Shown: positions 7,336 through 17,640 of the stretch, piece by piece
Numbering within the stretch: position 1 is the first letter of the stretch
Layout: every line of letters begins with the position of its first letter
Assembly: GCF_964340395.1 (NCBI RefSeq)
Contig: NC_135560.1
Span: 23,836,675-23,856,674, forward strand
Direction of reading: 5' to 3'
From: Glandiceps talaboti
Taxonomy: Eukaryota > Hemichordata > Enteropneusta > Spengelidae
DNA: 20,000 bases
Made by a program: the position numbers and the translations under genes
The notes under the pieces: generated by a model
Databases searched by the model: none
What the model was told of the DNA's origin: nothing
What the model saw: the letters and a program-made list of their open reading frames with translations, nothing else

Positions 7336-8292
7336 ATGGCAAATTTAACAACAGCTAATTTCACGATAGATACAGGACCGAATAATTCTTCCGAGTTCTT
7401 AAACGGGTGGCGAGGACTACCCCCGTGGTTCCTTCATGTTTTCATACCGATCATCAACGGAGTCATCTGCTTTTCCGGACTAATCGGTAATGGAATCGTT
7501 ATTTATCTGATCCTCAGACGTCCAAGTATGAAAACTGTACCCAACATGTACATCTTAAATCTTGCCTCTGCCGATTTCCTTTTCTTGCTAGATCTCATCT
7601 TTCTCACCATAGAATATGTTATTAAGGATTGGATTTTTGGAGCTGTAATGTGTAAAATTGTCATTGGTATCGACGGTATGAACATGTTCACTGGTATATT
7701 CACCCTGACAGCCATGACTGTTGATCGCTATTTAGCAATCGTTCACGCAATATGGTCAAAAAATCACCGCACTGTTCTCCAAGCAAGAGTTGTATGTATA
7801 TTATTATGGTTGATATCTATTGCTGTGACTATACCTCTCTGGATGTATGCCACGTTAAGATCAAGAGAAGGAATAACCAGCTGTAACACCCGAGGTCCTC
7901 CATGGGTTGAGAAATTGTTCGCACTGTATTCTTTTGCTATCGGCTTCATGTTACCAATTATCGTTATATCTATCTGCTATACACGAATATTGGTGTATCT
8001 TGCCCGGAATTCTAAAATGAGTAAACCGCAGAGCTCTAAATCGAAGATCGGCAGAGTTAGTCTGATGATTCTGATGGCTGTTTTAGTATTTGTGATCTGT
8101 TGGTTACCATTTTGGACAATACGAGTATACCTCTTGACTGAAGAGCCCACTAGTTCCTCCATGGCATTGCAGATTGTTTACTATCTATCACAGTGTCTGA
8201 CGTATGCTAATAGCTCGCTCAACCCACTCGTCTACGCTTATTTTAAACGAGACTTCCGACGAACCAAAACGGACGATGTATGCCGTCATTGA
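7336..8292 (+). CDS. Somatostatin/allatostatin-C-like rhodopsin-family GPCR
   Basis: A single-exon, 318-residue seven-helix receptor for a neuropeptide, acting at the plasma membrane, probably through Gi/o as the family does. The start at 7336 is fixed by TAA directly before it in frame. The N-terminus has sequons at N3, N8, N16 and N17. Landmarks are GN (51-52, TM1), MKTVPNMYILNLASAD with D80 (TM2) and C106, which pairs with C183 in loop 2. In TM3, D113 sits in DGMN, followed by DRY at 130-132. Later come W158 and P167 (TM4), P207 and Y215 (TM5), CWLPFW at 255-260 (TM6) and LTYANSSLNPLVY with N296-P297-Y300 (TM7). The DG-x-N motif and the TM1-TM2 text favour somatostatin/allatostatin-C receptors; NMFT-x-IFTLT and NSSLNP are more opioid- or galanin-receptor-like. 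The tail after NPLVY is only 18 residues, with one cysteine (C316) available for palmitoylation. The ligand is unproven. Confidence 0.93.
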   Translation: MANLTTANFTIDTGPNNSSEFLNGWRGLPPWFLHVFIPIINGVICFSGLIGNGIVIYLILRRPSMKTVPNMYILNLASADFLFLLDLIFLTIEYVIKDWIFGAVMCKIVIGIDGMNMFTGIFTLTAMTVDRYLAIVHAIWSKNHRTVLQARVVCILLWLISIAVTIPLWMYATLRSREGITSCNTRGPPWVEKLFALYSFAIGFMLPIIVISICYTRILVYLARNSKMSKPQSSKSKIGRVSLMILMAVLVFVICWLPFWTIRVYLLTEEPTSSSMALQIVYYLSQCLTYANSSLNPLVYAYFKRDFRRTKTDDVCRH

Positions 8293-9215
8293 CAATACAT
8301 TCGCTCGAAATCATGGATAACGCTGTATGAGAACTTTATGCAAATGATGAAATGATGAAGGGGCAACATTCACCTGAACTAGTGTTCTCTCATTGCACCA
8401 AAGGGATTGGCATATTTGCATGAACAGTTCGGATTTATGTCAACTCGTGACGTTATCGAATCTTTTCTTTTCTAATGTCTGATCGTCTCTCCACAATATT
8501 CAAAATGTGAACAGTTGAAGACACTGAGTGAAGATTTTGCGACTTTTCGTAGTTTTTGGGTTGCTTTCTTTGATATTTTGATAAATCTGTGGTTGGAATA
8601 GTTAATATGTATGATATGTAAATGAGAGTTCATAATAATTCATCTATGTGTTATTTATCATCTCTTCCTGTCGTCTGCGTAAGATTGGGATATTCATTTT
8701 ATGTGTTCCATACACAAACAAAATGTTTCAAAAATAGAATCACAGAATCATAACAACCCGTACCAAATGCTTACAGTCTTCACGTCTATAAATCGGTCAT
8801 CTTCACTTCGTTATTAGGTCCTACATGCGTCATCTCAACGGCTGACATAATGTCCATCTCAAGTCCCGTGACAGGTTCGCAGAGTTTATCGATTTAAAAT
8901 CTTGTGTATTCGATAATGTGGAAAGATAACATTTACTTTAGACCTTGTTATTGTTGTTTCCAAATTTTCTTTAAAAACGGGGTATATTATTATAAATTTG
9001 CTTCTATATGTTTTTGCTAGCTATGGAAATATAAGCTTACTGTACGCTCCGATAACTCCGACACATCTCGTTTACTCCACTGTGATTCCTCACTGTCAAA
9101 AAACCGAAACTGCGCATTAATTTACTGCTCACGGATTTTCAGCCAAAACCCCCACTCAAACATTTGAAGGCTTTGCTAAGGACTATGAAGAATAAAGAAA
9201 TATACTTTAAATCAC
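8293..9215 (+). other. Probable 3' UTR and downstream region of the GPCR gene
   Basis: No reading frame or repeat is supported. The sequence is AT-rich, in keeping with an untranslated region. A transcript from about 7233 to the poly(A) site near 9215 would be about 2 kb. Confidence 0.45.
9191..9196 (+). terminator. AATAAA poly(A) signal, likely for the GPCR gene
   Basis: Canonical hexamer followed about 40 nt later by GU/U-rich TTGTGTCTGTCCTGTC (9231-9246). It is about 900 nt after the stop codon. Confidence 0.45.
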
Positions 9216-9246
9216 TAAATTTAATCTACGTTGTGTCTGTCCTGTC

Positions 9247-10034
9247 ATTTCCTGTCTAAAGTTTGTCCAGTTGCAATAACTGACACATGGTCGCAGCGTA
9301 AATGGCAGTTGTGTACATGTGTAATATTGAGCTCAATAATTTATAGTCCGTTTTGCGGCTTGAGCGAATGTTAGATAAGAAATGACAGAATAGAGAAGAC
9401 GTAGTTTAAATTTAGCGAAAAAGTACATTTGCATATTCATCAAGGACTTTATAGTCATGGAACTGTGGGTTCTAAAATATATTTTTTTCAAAATTCTTGG
9501 TGCTTTTGATAGTGAGTAACTATAGCAGAGTAATAGAAATGTGTGGAAGTAATCGAAGGGCATATTTCCATAGCTATGTTTTCGCCAGCCGATATGGGCG
9601 GTCATATACGTACTCGGTTTATGTATGTTTTAATAGTTCTAACCAGACAAGTTCTATGTATAGTCTCAACTGAAATGCGATCAATATAGTGTGACAGTGT
9701 GACAAAATTGTGTTTATACAGGAGTATATACATTGCGTGACATAGCCTGCAGAGTACCAGTTTTCGGCTACTGCACAAAATACACTAAGCTTATATATAA
9801 GAACATCTGACTCAACGTGATATGATACAGGTGGTTGGATATTATATACGCATAGAGGCTTGGTAACCGGGATAGCAGTGTCTTTTTCGACGGAATATAT
9901 GGGCACTCCATTATGGCATTTTACAAATTTTTAAAAAATACATAAATTTCTAGTAAGGGGTCTACCAGCAGTTACTATTAATACGTATCAGTTGTCAGAA
10001 GATTGATACTTATTCAAGAATATTTAGATACGCA
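9247..10034. other. No recognisable feature
   Basis: Unique AT-rich DNA. Short open frames on both strands have no family motif, plausible splice sites or composition shift. Confidence 0.55.
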
Positions 10035-10358
10035 ACTTACAAGAGTAACATATTACAAGAAACTTACAAGAGTAACATATTACAAGAAACTTACAAGATT
10101 AACATATTACAAGAAACTTACAAGAGTAACATATTACAAGAAACTTACAAGATTAACATATTACAAGAAACTTACAAGATTAACATATTACAAGAAACTT
10201 ACAAGATTAACATATTACAAGAAACTTACAAGATTAACATATTACAAGAAACTTACAAGATTAACATATTACAAGAAACTTACAAGATTAACATATTACA
10301 AGAAACTTACAAGATTAACATATTACAAGAAACTTACAAGATTAACATATTACAAGAA
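10035..10358. repeat. 27-bp minisatellite, 12 units
   Basis: The unit ACTTACAAGATTAACATATT ACAAGAA recurs exactly every 27 bp from 10035 to 10332. A G/T variant (AAGAG/AAGAT) marks units 1, 2 and 4. Each unit contains TTACAAGA twice, so it probably arose from a 13-14 bp dimer. Because 27 is divisible by three, one frame stays open as a 9-residue LTRLTYYKK repeat; there is no other sign that it is translated. Confidence 0.97.
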
Positions 10359-12463
10359 ACTGAGGTCAGCTCTTTTATTCTCTGATTGTGTTGTATGCTA
10401 CTCCTATGTCAACATTTGTTCGCGGCTAAGAGTGTTTTCCAAGTAGTGTAGAATATGTAATGTTGATTGACCTGACCTCATCCATCACTCACCAGAGAAC
10501 GTCATTATAACACATCGTATTAAGAGCATAGTGTGTAATATAACATTACAGTATACTTTGGTAAACAACTGACCATTTCTGTATCCCGCTTAGTTTAAGT
10601 TAGAATGTGCTATATGGACTCATTTCCCTAAACATCAAAGTTTTGGAAATCTTTAAAAGATGTTTGTCGAATGAAAAAATGTTCCTTTATTACCGATGTT
10701 TCAATCTAACACGGGAAGTCTTTTTCATCAGGGTCTAAAAATAATACTACATGAATGAACAGAATAAACGGTTCTAGACCGTGGAAGTAACTCGATAAAT
10801 TGCAAAATACTTTTTTTAAATGTGTAAAATGTTTGAACTTGTATGTACCAGAAGTGATTTGTAAACAAACTGAGTAAAAGACAAGTAATCAACCACAAGT
10901 AATTATAAGTAATCAAAGTATTTATGCATGGTGGCGTTTCAATACATGGGGAAGCTAAACAGGTACATGCACAGACTAGAAATGATGTAATGATTTCTGT
11001 GTTTACAAATCACTTCAACTCTTTGCCTAAAATGACAAACTGTTTACAAATGTGTACATCTTCAAGATCTTGGTCTATGCTGTTTCACATCTTCTTTTTT
11101 TTTCAAGTAGAAAAAACATAATAAGATTCCTCTATTGATCCAAAATCCAAAATAAATATCTATTGCACCTCCCACAAGGCAACTTTAGAGGCTTAATATG
11201 TACTGAAAACCAATAGAATACTAAAATATTGATAACGACACTAGAAATAATGGAAACAGGGTTATGTCATTCACAATATGTAGAGTGTTAAATCTTATAC
11301 CGTGTATGATTAATGTATAGGTTTATGACAAACTAATCCTGCCCAGTGGATTTTGTAAAGGTATGATTATTTCTTACATAACTCATTGAGGAATAATGAT
11401 CCCTGATCGGGATGATTCAACTCATTGGGATGTGTATCCCGACTATAAGACGCAGGAGAATAGTTATATTCAATCGCACTACTAAGTAAAACTGAGTAAT
11501 ATCCATGGTAACTATTTCATTGATTTCTAACATTTTAGTGAGAGTAGTTACTGTTTGGCAAGACATTATGAATAATTCTCCTACAAGGTGTATGTATGTA
11601 TTCTATTAGATATTTATGTATAATTCTATGACAACACCTGCCTTCGTGTTGCTTTGATTAATTCGTCACGGTAGATGCAATCTTGTCCGTAATTTGAACC
11701 GACACGAATCGTATACATTCACCGTATTCACTCCCACAAAGGATTTGATAAGAGTTTACGAGACTTTCTAATTTCTAGATAACTTGCAAGATATTTATCA
11801 ACAGGAAATGAACTACTCAATATGTAAAAGTTTATTTTCCACAGCCGTGAAAGGTGGGTAATCCAGACATATAACACTTTAGTACTGTTTGTATTGTTCA
11901 AGTGTGTTCAGACGACACTTTATATCATCGTCTACGTTCATTGGTTAGAATTAGGTCATGTGATATCACGTTTATCCATTGTCGTTGCAATTCAGTGTTC
12001 TCATAATACACGTTTTTGAAGTGTTTTATGTTTGTAGAGAAACGCGACGCGTCGCTTCGCAATTCACAATAATGTGAACTCTTCATTGTACCCATCCAGA
12101 GTTGAAACCACCATATCGAATTCGACTTATCTGCACGACTCTAAAGTTAACTTGCATTCGGAAGAACGGCTTTCTTTAATCATGTAAATTTATGCCCAGA
12201 AACAAATAAAGTGTGTTTGCCTGTCTCTTGTTGCTGGCTATACTAGGTTTTCGTAGTGTCTGGACATACACTGTAGGACACATCCCTAATTAGGATGTCT
12301 CTAATACGTGAATACGTGAGGTGTTATCCGATAATGTGGAACCACACGATGTATCGTGTGCAAACTGAGTGGGACCTTAATGCACGTGTGCGTGCATTGA
12401 ACGACTGATGCCCCATAAAAGACACTGTTGATAAAACAAGGACAAAATAATAAGTTGCGACAT
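10359..12463. other. Gene-free stretch with a palindrome cluster
   Basis: No gene supported. Between 11960 and 12080 lie GTGATATCAC, the 12-bp palindrome GCGACGCGTCGC (12044-12055) and the inverted pair TTCACA/TGTGAA. AATAAA at 12205-12210 followed by GTGTGTTTGCCTGTCTC looks like a 3'-end signal, but no exon leads to it. Confidence 0.5.

Positions 12464-12500
<37 letters not shown>
12464..12500. repeat. (AAC)n microsatellite
   Basis: About 12 perfect ACA/AAC units. Minus-strand frames through it give poly-Leu or poly-Cys and are artefacts. Confidence 0.95.
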
Positions 12501-13494
12501 GCCCAAAGCCCAGTGACATTGACGTGAGTTTATGCGTTTGTTTGTTTGTTTTGGGGTAATTTTTTGTTGTAGATTAAAAGATATATGTTGTACTCTACTT
12601 ACAGTAACTGAAGACTAGTCAACCATCAGTAAGTCTTGTTATTGGCACCTGGTGCTCCCGAATAATGTATAAGCGATTCGAATACAAAATTTATTATACG
12701 TAATGTTAAAATACCAAGAAAAAGATTAGTATGTTATCAAGTGTGCTAACAACGCCATGATATGATTTCAGTGCCATGGAAGGCATGCACTAATACAAGT
12801 AAATTCTAATAGTCATGTGGTTTATGTAAGTATTTTTACTCGAATCAAATAGCCTATATAAATAATTTTTATATGGAAGTATTTTTACTCGAATCAAATA
12901 GCCTATATAAATAATCAAGTTTTTCGTAAAGTGTTCCGTCTGTATATTATCAAATCTCAATGCGCATGTGCCGAGAAAACAATTCATACTTTTAGGACTG
13001 CATTCATAAATTATCCAATGATAAAATATCTCTTTAAGATTTAATGTAACATATCATTTTAATTACCTTGTTTTATGCCACGAGATAAATACAAACTCAA
13101 TGATGGCACCTGCCACTGTAAGCAGTTCCATAAAGTCCGTAACAATGTGATGAAGGTGTGCTGCAACTCAGTGTGCACACAATCTCAGATGAAAGTGAAG
13201 TACAATTATATAAAATACCGATTTCAATACATCCATACAGCGATACGTAGTAGTGATAAATCTATCAAAACGAGTTTCACACAATATTCTTGCTGCTAAT
13301 CGATCTTAGAAAAACTGATTGAAAAAAGAATGATTTCCCTCAGCAACACGCCTTGTATCAAACGTGAGAAATTGGCCATTCCAAGAAATACGAGAAGTTT
13401 AACAGCTGCCAAGGAAGCCGTTTTGAATATATTCCAGAGAATATCAGATAGCAAAATATCTAAAGCCTTATCATGAACGACTCTATTGTACATA
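12501..13494. other. Mostly featureless stretch
   Basis: It contains one tandem duplication (listed separately) and a 75-codon frame at 13075-13299 with several cysteines but no family pattern. No gene is supported. Confidence 0.5.
12828..12915. repeat. Tandem duplication, 49-bp period
   Basis: AAGTATTTTTACTCGAATCA and the next 19 bases (to TATATAAATAAT) occur at 12828 and again at 12877 without a mismatch that I can see, separated by about 10 bp. Confidence 0.93.
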
Positions 13495-13584
13495 GTGTGT
13501 GTGTGTGTGTGTGTGAGTGAGTGAGAGAGTGAGAGAGAGCGTGTGTGTGTGTGTGTGTGTGTGTGCATATATGTGTGTGTGTGT
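13495..13584. repeat. Compound (GT)n/(GAGT)n microsatellite
   Basis: GT run, GAGTGAGA block, GT run, a CATATA interruption and a last GT run. It produces THTH/SLSL peptides in minus-strand frames that should be ignored. Confidence 0.95.
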
Positions 13585-13964
13585 TTTGTAATGAATACAA
13601 AACATCCCCCCAACATCAATGCAGAAATAGTGTATGTCTTCTTCATTTGTTTGTGACAGAAATATTGTACCGGAAACACAATTTCCGATCTTTACCAGAC
13701 CGTGGAGTACAAATGAACTCCACTCACCTGGCATACACACTGAAGTCTTGTGGAATTGAAATATCTGATATATAGATCTAACCTAACGGTTTCATATAAA
13801 GTATTTTTCCCCAATGTTTTTTGTGTAGACTGTAGCCTGTCACGAACAGATATACAGGTAGCAGTCGAGGTCTTATATATCAAGGTATACAATGTATGTC
13901 AAAACCATAAAAATGCCTTTTCAAATCATATATTGCACTCATTACTATTCGTCACATATCAAAG

Positions 13965-14452
13965 AACAATGTTCGACCACCTGTATCTCTTAGTCTGTCT
14001 CAAGCTGTGCCAATACTACCTAGTAGCAGCAAGTTTCTCTATTCATCACAGTGTAATCTTCCCTGATGTTTAATTAGTGTACATTTCACCAGTGGAGTTT
14101 TAAGTAGACCCTTCAGGATAGCTGACACTGTTCTAGTTGCCAATTTAATATTAAATGTTGCAGTTGTTTGATCTAGTTGCCAATTTAATATTAAATGTTG
14201 CAGTTGTTTGATCTAGTTGCCAATTTAATATTAAATGTTGCAGTTGTTTGTTTACCGTCTGAGTGAAGTGAGTGAGTGTATGTGTGTCATATTATCTGTG
14301 TAGTGACTAGCCAGCCTTGGTCTTACCAACAATTTGTTTACAATTAAACATCAGGGAGTGAAAGATTACACTGTGATCAATAGAGAAACTTGCTGCTAGT
14401 GGGTAGTTTTAGCACAGCTTGGACAGGTTAAGAGGTACAGTAGGTTGAACTC
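13965..14452. repeat. Large imperfect inverted repeat (foldback/MITE-like)
   Basis: The left arm, about 13965-14075, is the reverse complement of the right arm, about 14342-14452. CCCTGATGTTTAATT (14061-14075) pairs with AATTAAACATCAGGG (14342-14356). ATCACAGTGTAATCTT pairs with AAGATTACACTGTGAT after a 5-nt insertion. The next 19 of 20 bases around AGAGAAACTTGCTGCT also pair, and similarity continues through the GCACAGCTTG block and fades toward the outer ends. The loop is about 266 bp and holds a 40-bp triplication. No open frame is conserved, so any element here is non-autonomous. No target-site duplication was identified. Confidence 0.82.
14132..14250. repeat. 40-bp tandem repeat, 3 copies
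   Basis: TCTAGTTGCCAATTTAATAT and the following 20 bases (ending GTTGTTTGA) start at 14132, 14172 and 14212. The copies are essentially identical, so the expansion is recent. It occupies the loop of the foldback structure. Confidence 0.96.
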
Positions 14453-14752
14453 TGCTGTAAGCACGAGAATCTAGTTGTTCGAATGAGAAGAAATGTATTA
14501 TGTAATGGTTAATGAACGATAGACGGGATATACACTATAGTCCGAGTCGAGTTCATTAAGCAGCATAAACCACGTGCTCATAAATCACATATTTAAAATT
14601 TGTTATATATGTAAACTTTCTCAGCAAAATAAAGTTACATGTAAAAGCAGCTGATTATTAACCATGCAAGAGCTGAGTCATAACGCTACTGAAGAGTTGA
14701 AAAGTTATTATAATTTTAAATGGACATCAAATACACCTGTATATGGTCATTC
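14453..14752. other. No recognisable gene
   Basis: AT-rich unique sequence between the foldback element and the candidate promoter. An E-box CACGTG lies near 14571. Confidence 0.5.
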
Positions 14753-14884
14753 ATTGGCCAATCGGGTTTGAGGACGTGTTCACAAATTAGCAAGTCATTG
14801 TGAACAGCAGACAAGTGATTGGCCAATCCATTTTAACCACGTGGCACTTACGAAAGACGTATATTTACATAAATTTTGTCAGTT
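14753..14884 (+). promoter_or_regulatory. Candidate promoter with paired CCAAT palindromes
   Basis: The palindrome ATTGGCCAAT, a CCAAT box on both strands (NF-Y type), occurs at 14753-14762 and 14818-14827. Between them is the inverted pair GTTCACAA/TTGTGAAC with a 12-nt spacer, so the region is nearly mirror-symmetric. Downstream are CACGTGG (about 14838), TATATTTA (14860-14867) and an initiator-like TCAGTT (14879-14884), then an ATG with strong Kozak context at 14950. Motif-based inference only. Confidence 0.45.
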
Positions 14885-14949
14885 CCCTCTGAGAGCACGT
14901 TGGTAGCGTACCGTCACATGTTCACTTGTCCCTTACGGATTTTGTAAAG

Positions 14950-14990
14950 ATGGTAATCTATGGCTTGTCCATGATTTCGGGGATAGACTG
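14950..14990 (+). CDS. Candidate first coding exon, unidentified gene
   Basis: ATG at 14950 sits in AAGATGG, with A at -3 and G at +4. It opens MVIYGLSMISGID and ends in phase 2 at CTG|GTGAGTAA, an almost perfect splice donor (14990/14991). The CCAAT/TATA-like promoter upstream supports it. The encoded start is short and hydrophobic, which could begin a signal peptide or anchor, but no family can be named. No convincing following exon was found in the remaining 5 kb, so later exons may lie beyond 20000 or the exon may be spurious. Confidence 0.35.
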
Positions 14991-15535
<545 letters not shown>

Positions 15536-15537
<2 letters not shown>

Positions 15538-16810
15538 TAAGCCTATATATTGTGTGCTTTATACAATTGTGATTAGACTTTCAATATAAATGCATATCTT
15601 AGTGAACATGTGTTGCAGAACTTTGACTCAATATTGCATTCGAATAATGCAATCTCTGGATATTACACCGGGCAAGTGCACTATTTCAAAATTACATAGT
15701 TGTATATAATGGCTCGTAAAACAATGGGTTTCAACATGTTAAGTATTTGTCAGTGATGTTAATGTTATTAACAATGCCAATATCACAATGCTGTATCTAT
15801 ATCTTTCATTTTTTTCAAATGCAGTCCATACACTCTTCATAATGTACATTTCGCCTGTACTAGTAACAGACAGGTCACAGAATGACGTGTAAATGAAATG
15901 AGAAGTGTGAATGATCACTCCTCTAAATGTTAAGGCTTTAAGAAAATTCCAGGGGCTTTGAATGATCTGTAGATGTGTAAACTTTAACAACGCAGGTCCA
16001 TATATTACAATCATATAGCCACATTATTAGTATGACTTGTGATAGCACTGCTGAACATGGTGTAGCTTACAATGACGTAACCTCACAATCCCAATGACGT
16101 CATCAAATTATTATTACTTCCTGTTCAGTTCTTTCTTCCTTGTCTGTGGTTCTTTACATGTCCTGTGATACGTTTGATCTTATCATGTGTTATCATGTTT
16201 GTCGTTTTTCAAATCGAATAATTTATATGGCCTGGTATGTCTGATATCATACGATACACATTTACTATACAGTCTTGCAGTGACTAAACTAGCTGGCCTT
16301 TTTTGGTCCTGTATCCTGTATATAATTAAAATATGACCAAGAAGAATAATGTAATTACCGTTATTAGCAGTTAACAGATTTTACATATGTTGGGTTTCCA
16401 AGACGACAAATAGGTATGACTGAATAACGAAACCAGTTGGGTTGTAATTCGTCTCAGAGGCCGCTGAGGTGAGATGTTGAATAGACTATCCCTTGATTGA
16501 AATATGAAAGCTTACATTTAACTAAAATGTTGTAATTGTCGGACCTCTTGAACCATTTAATAAATCAAAGCCGTTGTTAAAGCGCTGATGCTTAATACAA
16601 TCAAGAACGTGACATAATTTTTAAATATTAATAATTAAATACTTACATATACGATTATTTGGAAAACTTGTTATTGGTTAATGTCTGGCGTAAGTATTAA
16701 AAGTTCAAAGGTGTCTCGAATTACAGGTTATGTTACTCATAAAATAGTTCAAGGTAGTCATGGCATATATCTACATTCAAGTCAATATCGGAACAATCAA
16801 ATACACGCAC
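15536..16810. other. Gene-free stretch with CRE motifs
   Basis: A 91-codon minus-strand frame at 15739-16014 has no family features and is not called. GGCCTTTTTTGGTCC near 16298 shares GCCTTTTTTGGTCC with the repeated motif near 5520, perhaps a common dispersed element. Confidence 0.5.
16073..16102. promoter_or_regulatory. Paired CRE-like sites
   Basis: TGACGTAA (16073-16080) and the full palindromic CRE TGACGTCA (16095-16102) lie 22 bp apart, the second overlapping CCAAT (16091-16095). This suggests an enhancer or promoter bound by CREB/ATF-type bZIP factors, but no transcription unit is seen beside it. Confidence 0.35.
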
Positions 16811-16960
16811 ATATACATACATACATACATACATACATACATACATACATACATACATACATACATACATACATACATACATACATACATACATACATAC
16901 ATACATACATACATACATACATAGACAGACAGACAGACACAAAGACAGACAGACAGGCAA

Positions 16961-17007
<47 letters not shown>

Positions 17008-17297
17008 GGCAGTCAGACAGAAACAGACACTTTTACAAACTACACGCACATACACATTAAGAGATACATAGGCAGAGACAGATACAGTCACAGGCACATA
17101 TGTAAACACATAGACAAACAGACACAAACGATGACACAGCACGAGCTAGACACATCCACACGCAGACACAGAAGACACAGACAGGCAGACCAGCATACGC
17201 ATCCATACACCACCGTCGACACACACACACACACACACACACACGCACCCATACACACAGACACAGACGTGCATCACAGACACACAGACAGACAGAC

Positions 17298-17328
<31 letters not shown>

Positions 17329-17345
17329 TACATACATACACACAC

Positions 17346-17431
<86 letters not shown>
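16811..17431. repeat. 620-bp compound microsatellite CATA/CAGA/CA/TA
   Basis: Blocks in order: (CATA)n to about 16921, (CAGA)n to about 17013, a degenerate CAGACACA-like region to about 17220, (CA)n to 17244, more CAGA to about 17327, a short CATA stretch, then (TA)n from 17347 to 17431. Long frames on both strands here reflect only the lack of stops in these motifs. Confidence 0.96.
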
Positions 17432-17434
<3 letters not shown>

Positions 17435-17559
17435 GTTACTATTGCTTCTGGAAATAATAATTAAATAATACTATATACTATTAATAATTTTAATCTTTAT
17501 TCGGCCAAATAAATTTGGAAATTTGTTGAATTGTTGCCACAAGAGCAGCTCCCTAGTCA

Positions 17560-17640
17560 TAGTGTTGAAGAAGCAGGGGGAGACCGGGGTTCCCCGGGAA
17601 AACCTGCGTTGTTCAGTAGGGTCAAACAAAGCACCATCCT
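17560..17640. other. GC-rich block, possible SINE-core fragment
   Basis: A sharp GC-rich island in AT-rich DNA, with GGGGGAGACCGGGGTTCCCC followed by GGGAAAACCTGCGTTG. It resembles, from memory, GA-ACCGGAGT-CCCGGAGAAAACC-type dispersed repeats common in invertebrate genomes. CCGGGG/CCCCGG form a near-palindrome around TT at 17590. The repeat family is not established. Confidence 0.3.

Noticed and set aside
13075-13299. 74-residue cysteine-containing frame
   Set aside because: No signal peptide, cysteine spacing of a known family or promoter was visible; length is within chance.
13750-14073. 107-residue plus-strand frame
   Set aside because: It runs into the foldback arm and has no recognisable motif.
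14409-14490. tRNA-like or SINE promoter (TAGCACAGCTTGG as A box, GTTCGAATGAG as B box)
   Set aside because: The boxes are about 66 bp apart, the B box departs from consensus, and no cloverleaf can be drawn; the A-box-like part is explained as foldback arm.
15739-16014. 91-residue minus-strand frame
   Set aside because: No domain pattern or supporting signals; a chance frame is the simpler reading.
16681-17457. 258-codon plus-strand frame and overlapping minus-strand frames
   Set aside because: Almost the whole frame is CATA, CAGA, CA and TA microsatellite; the unique ends have no family motif.
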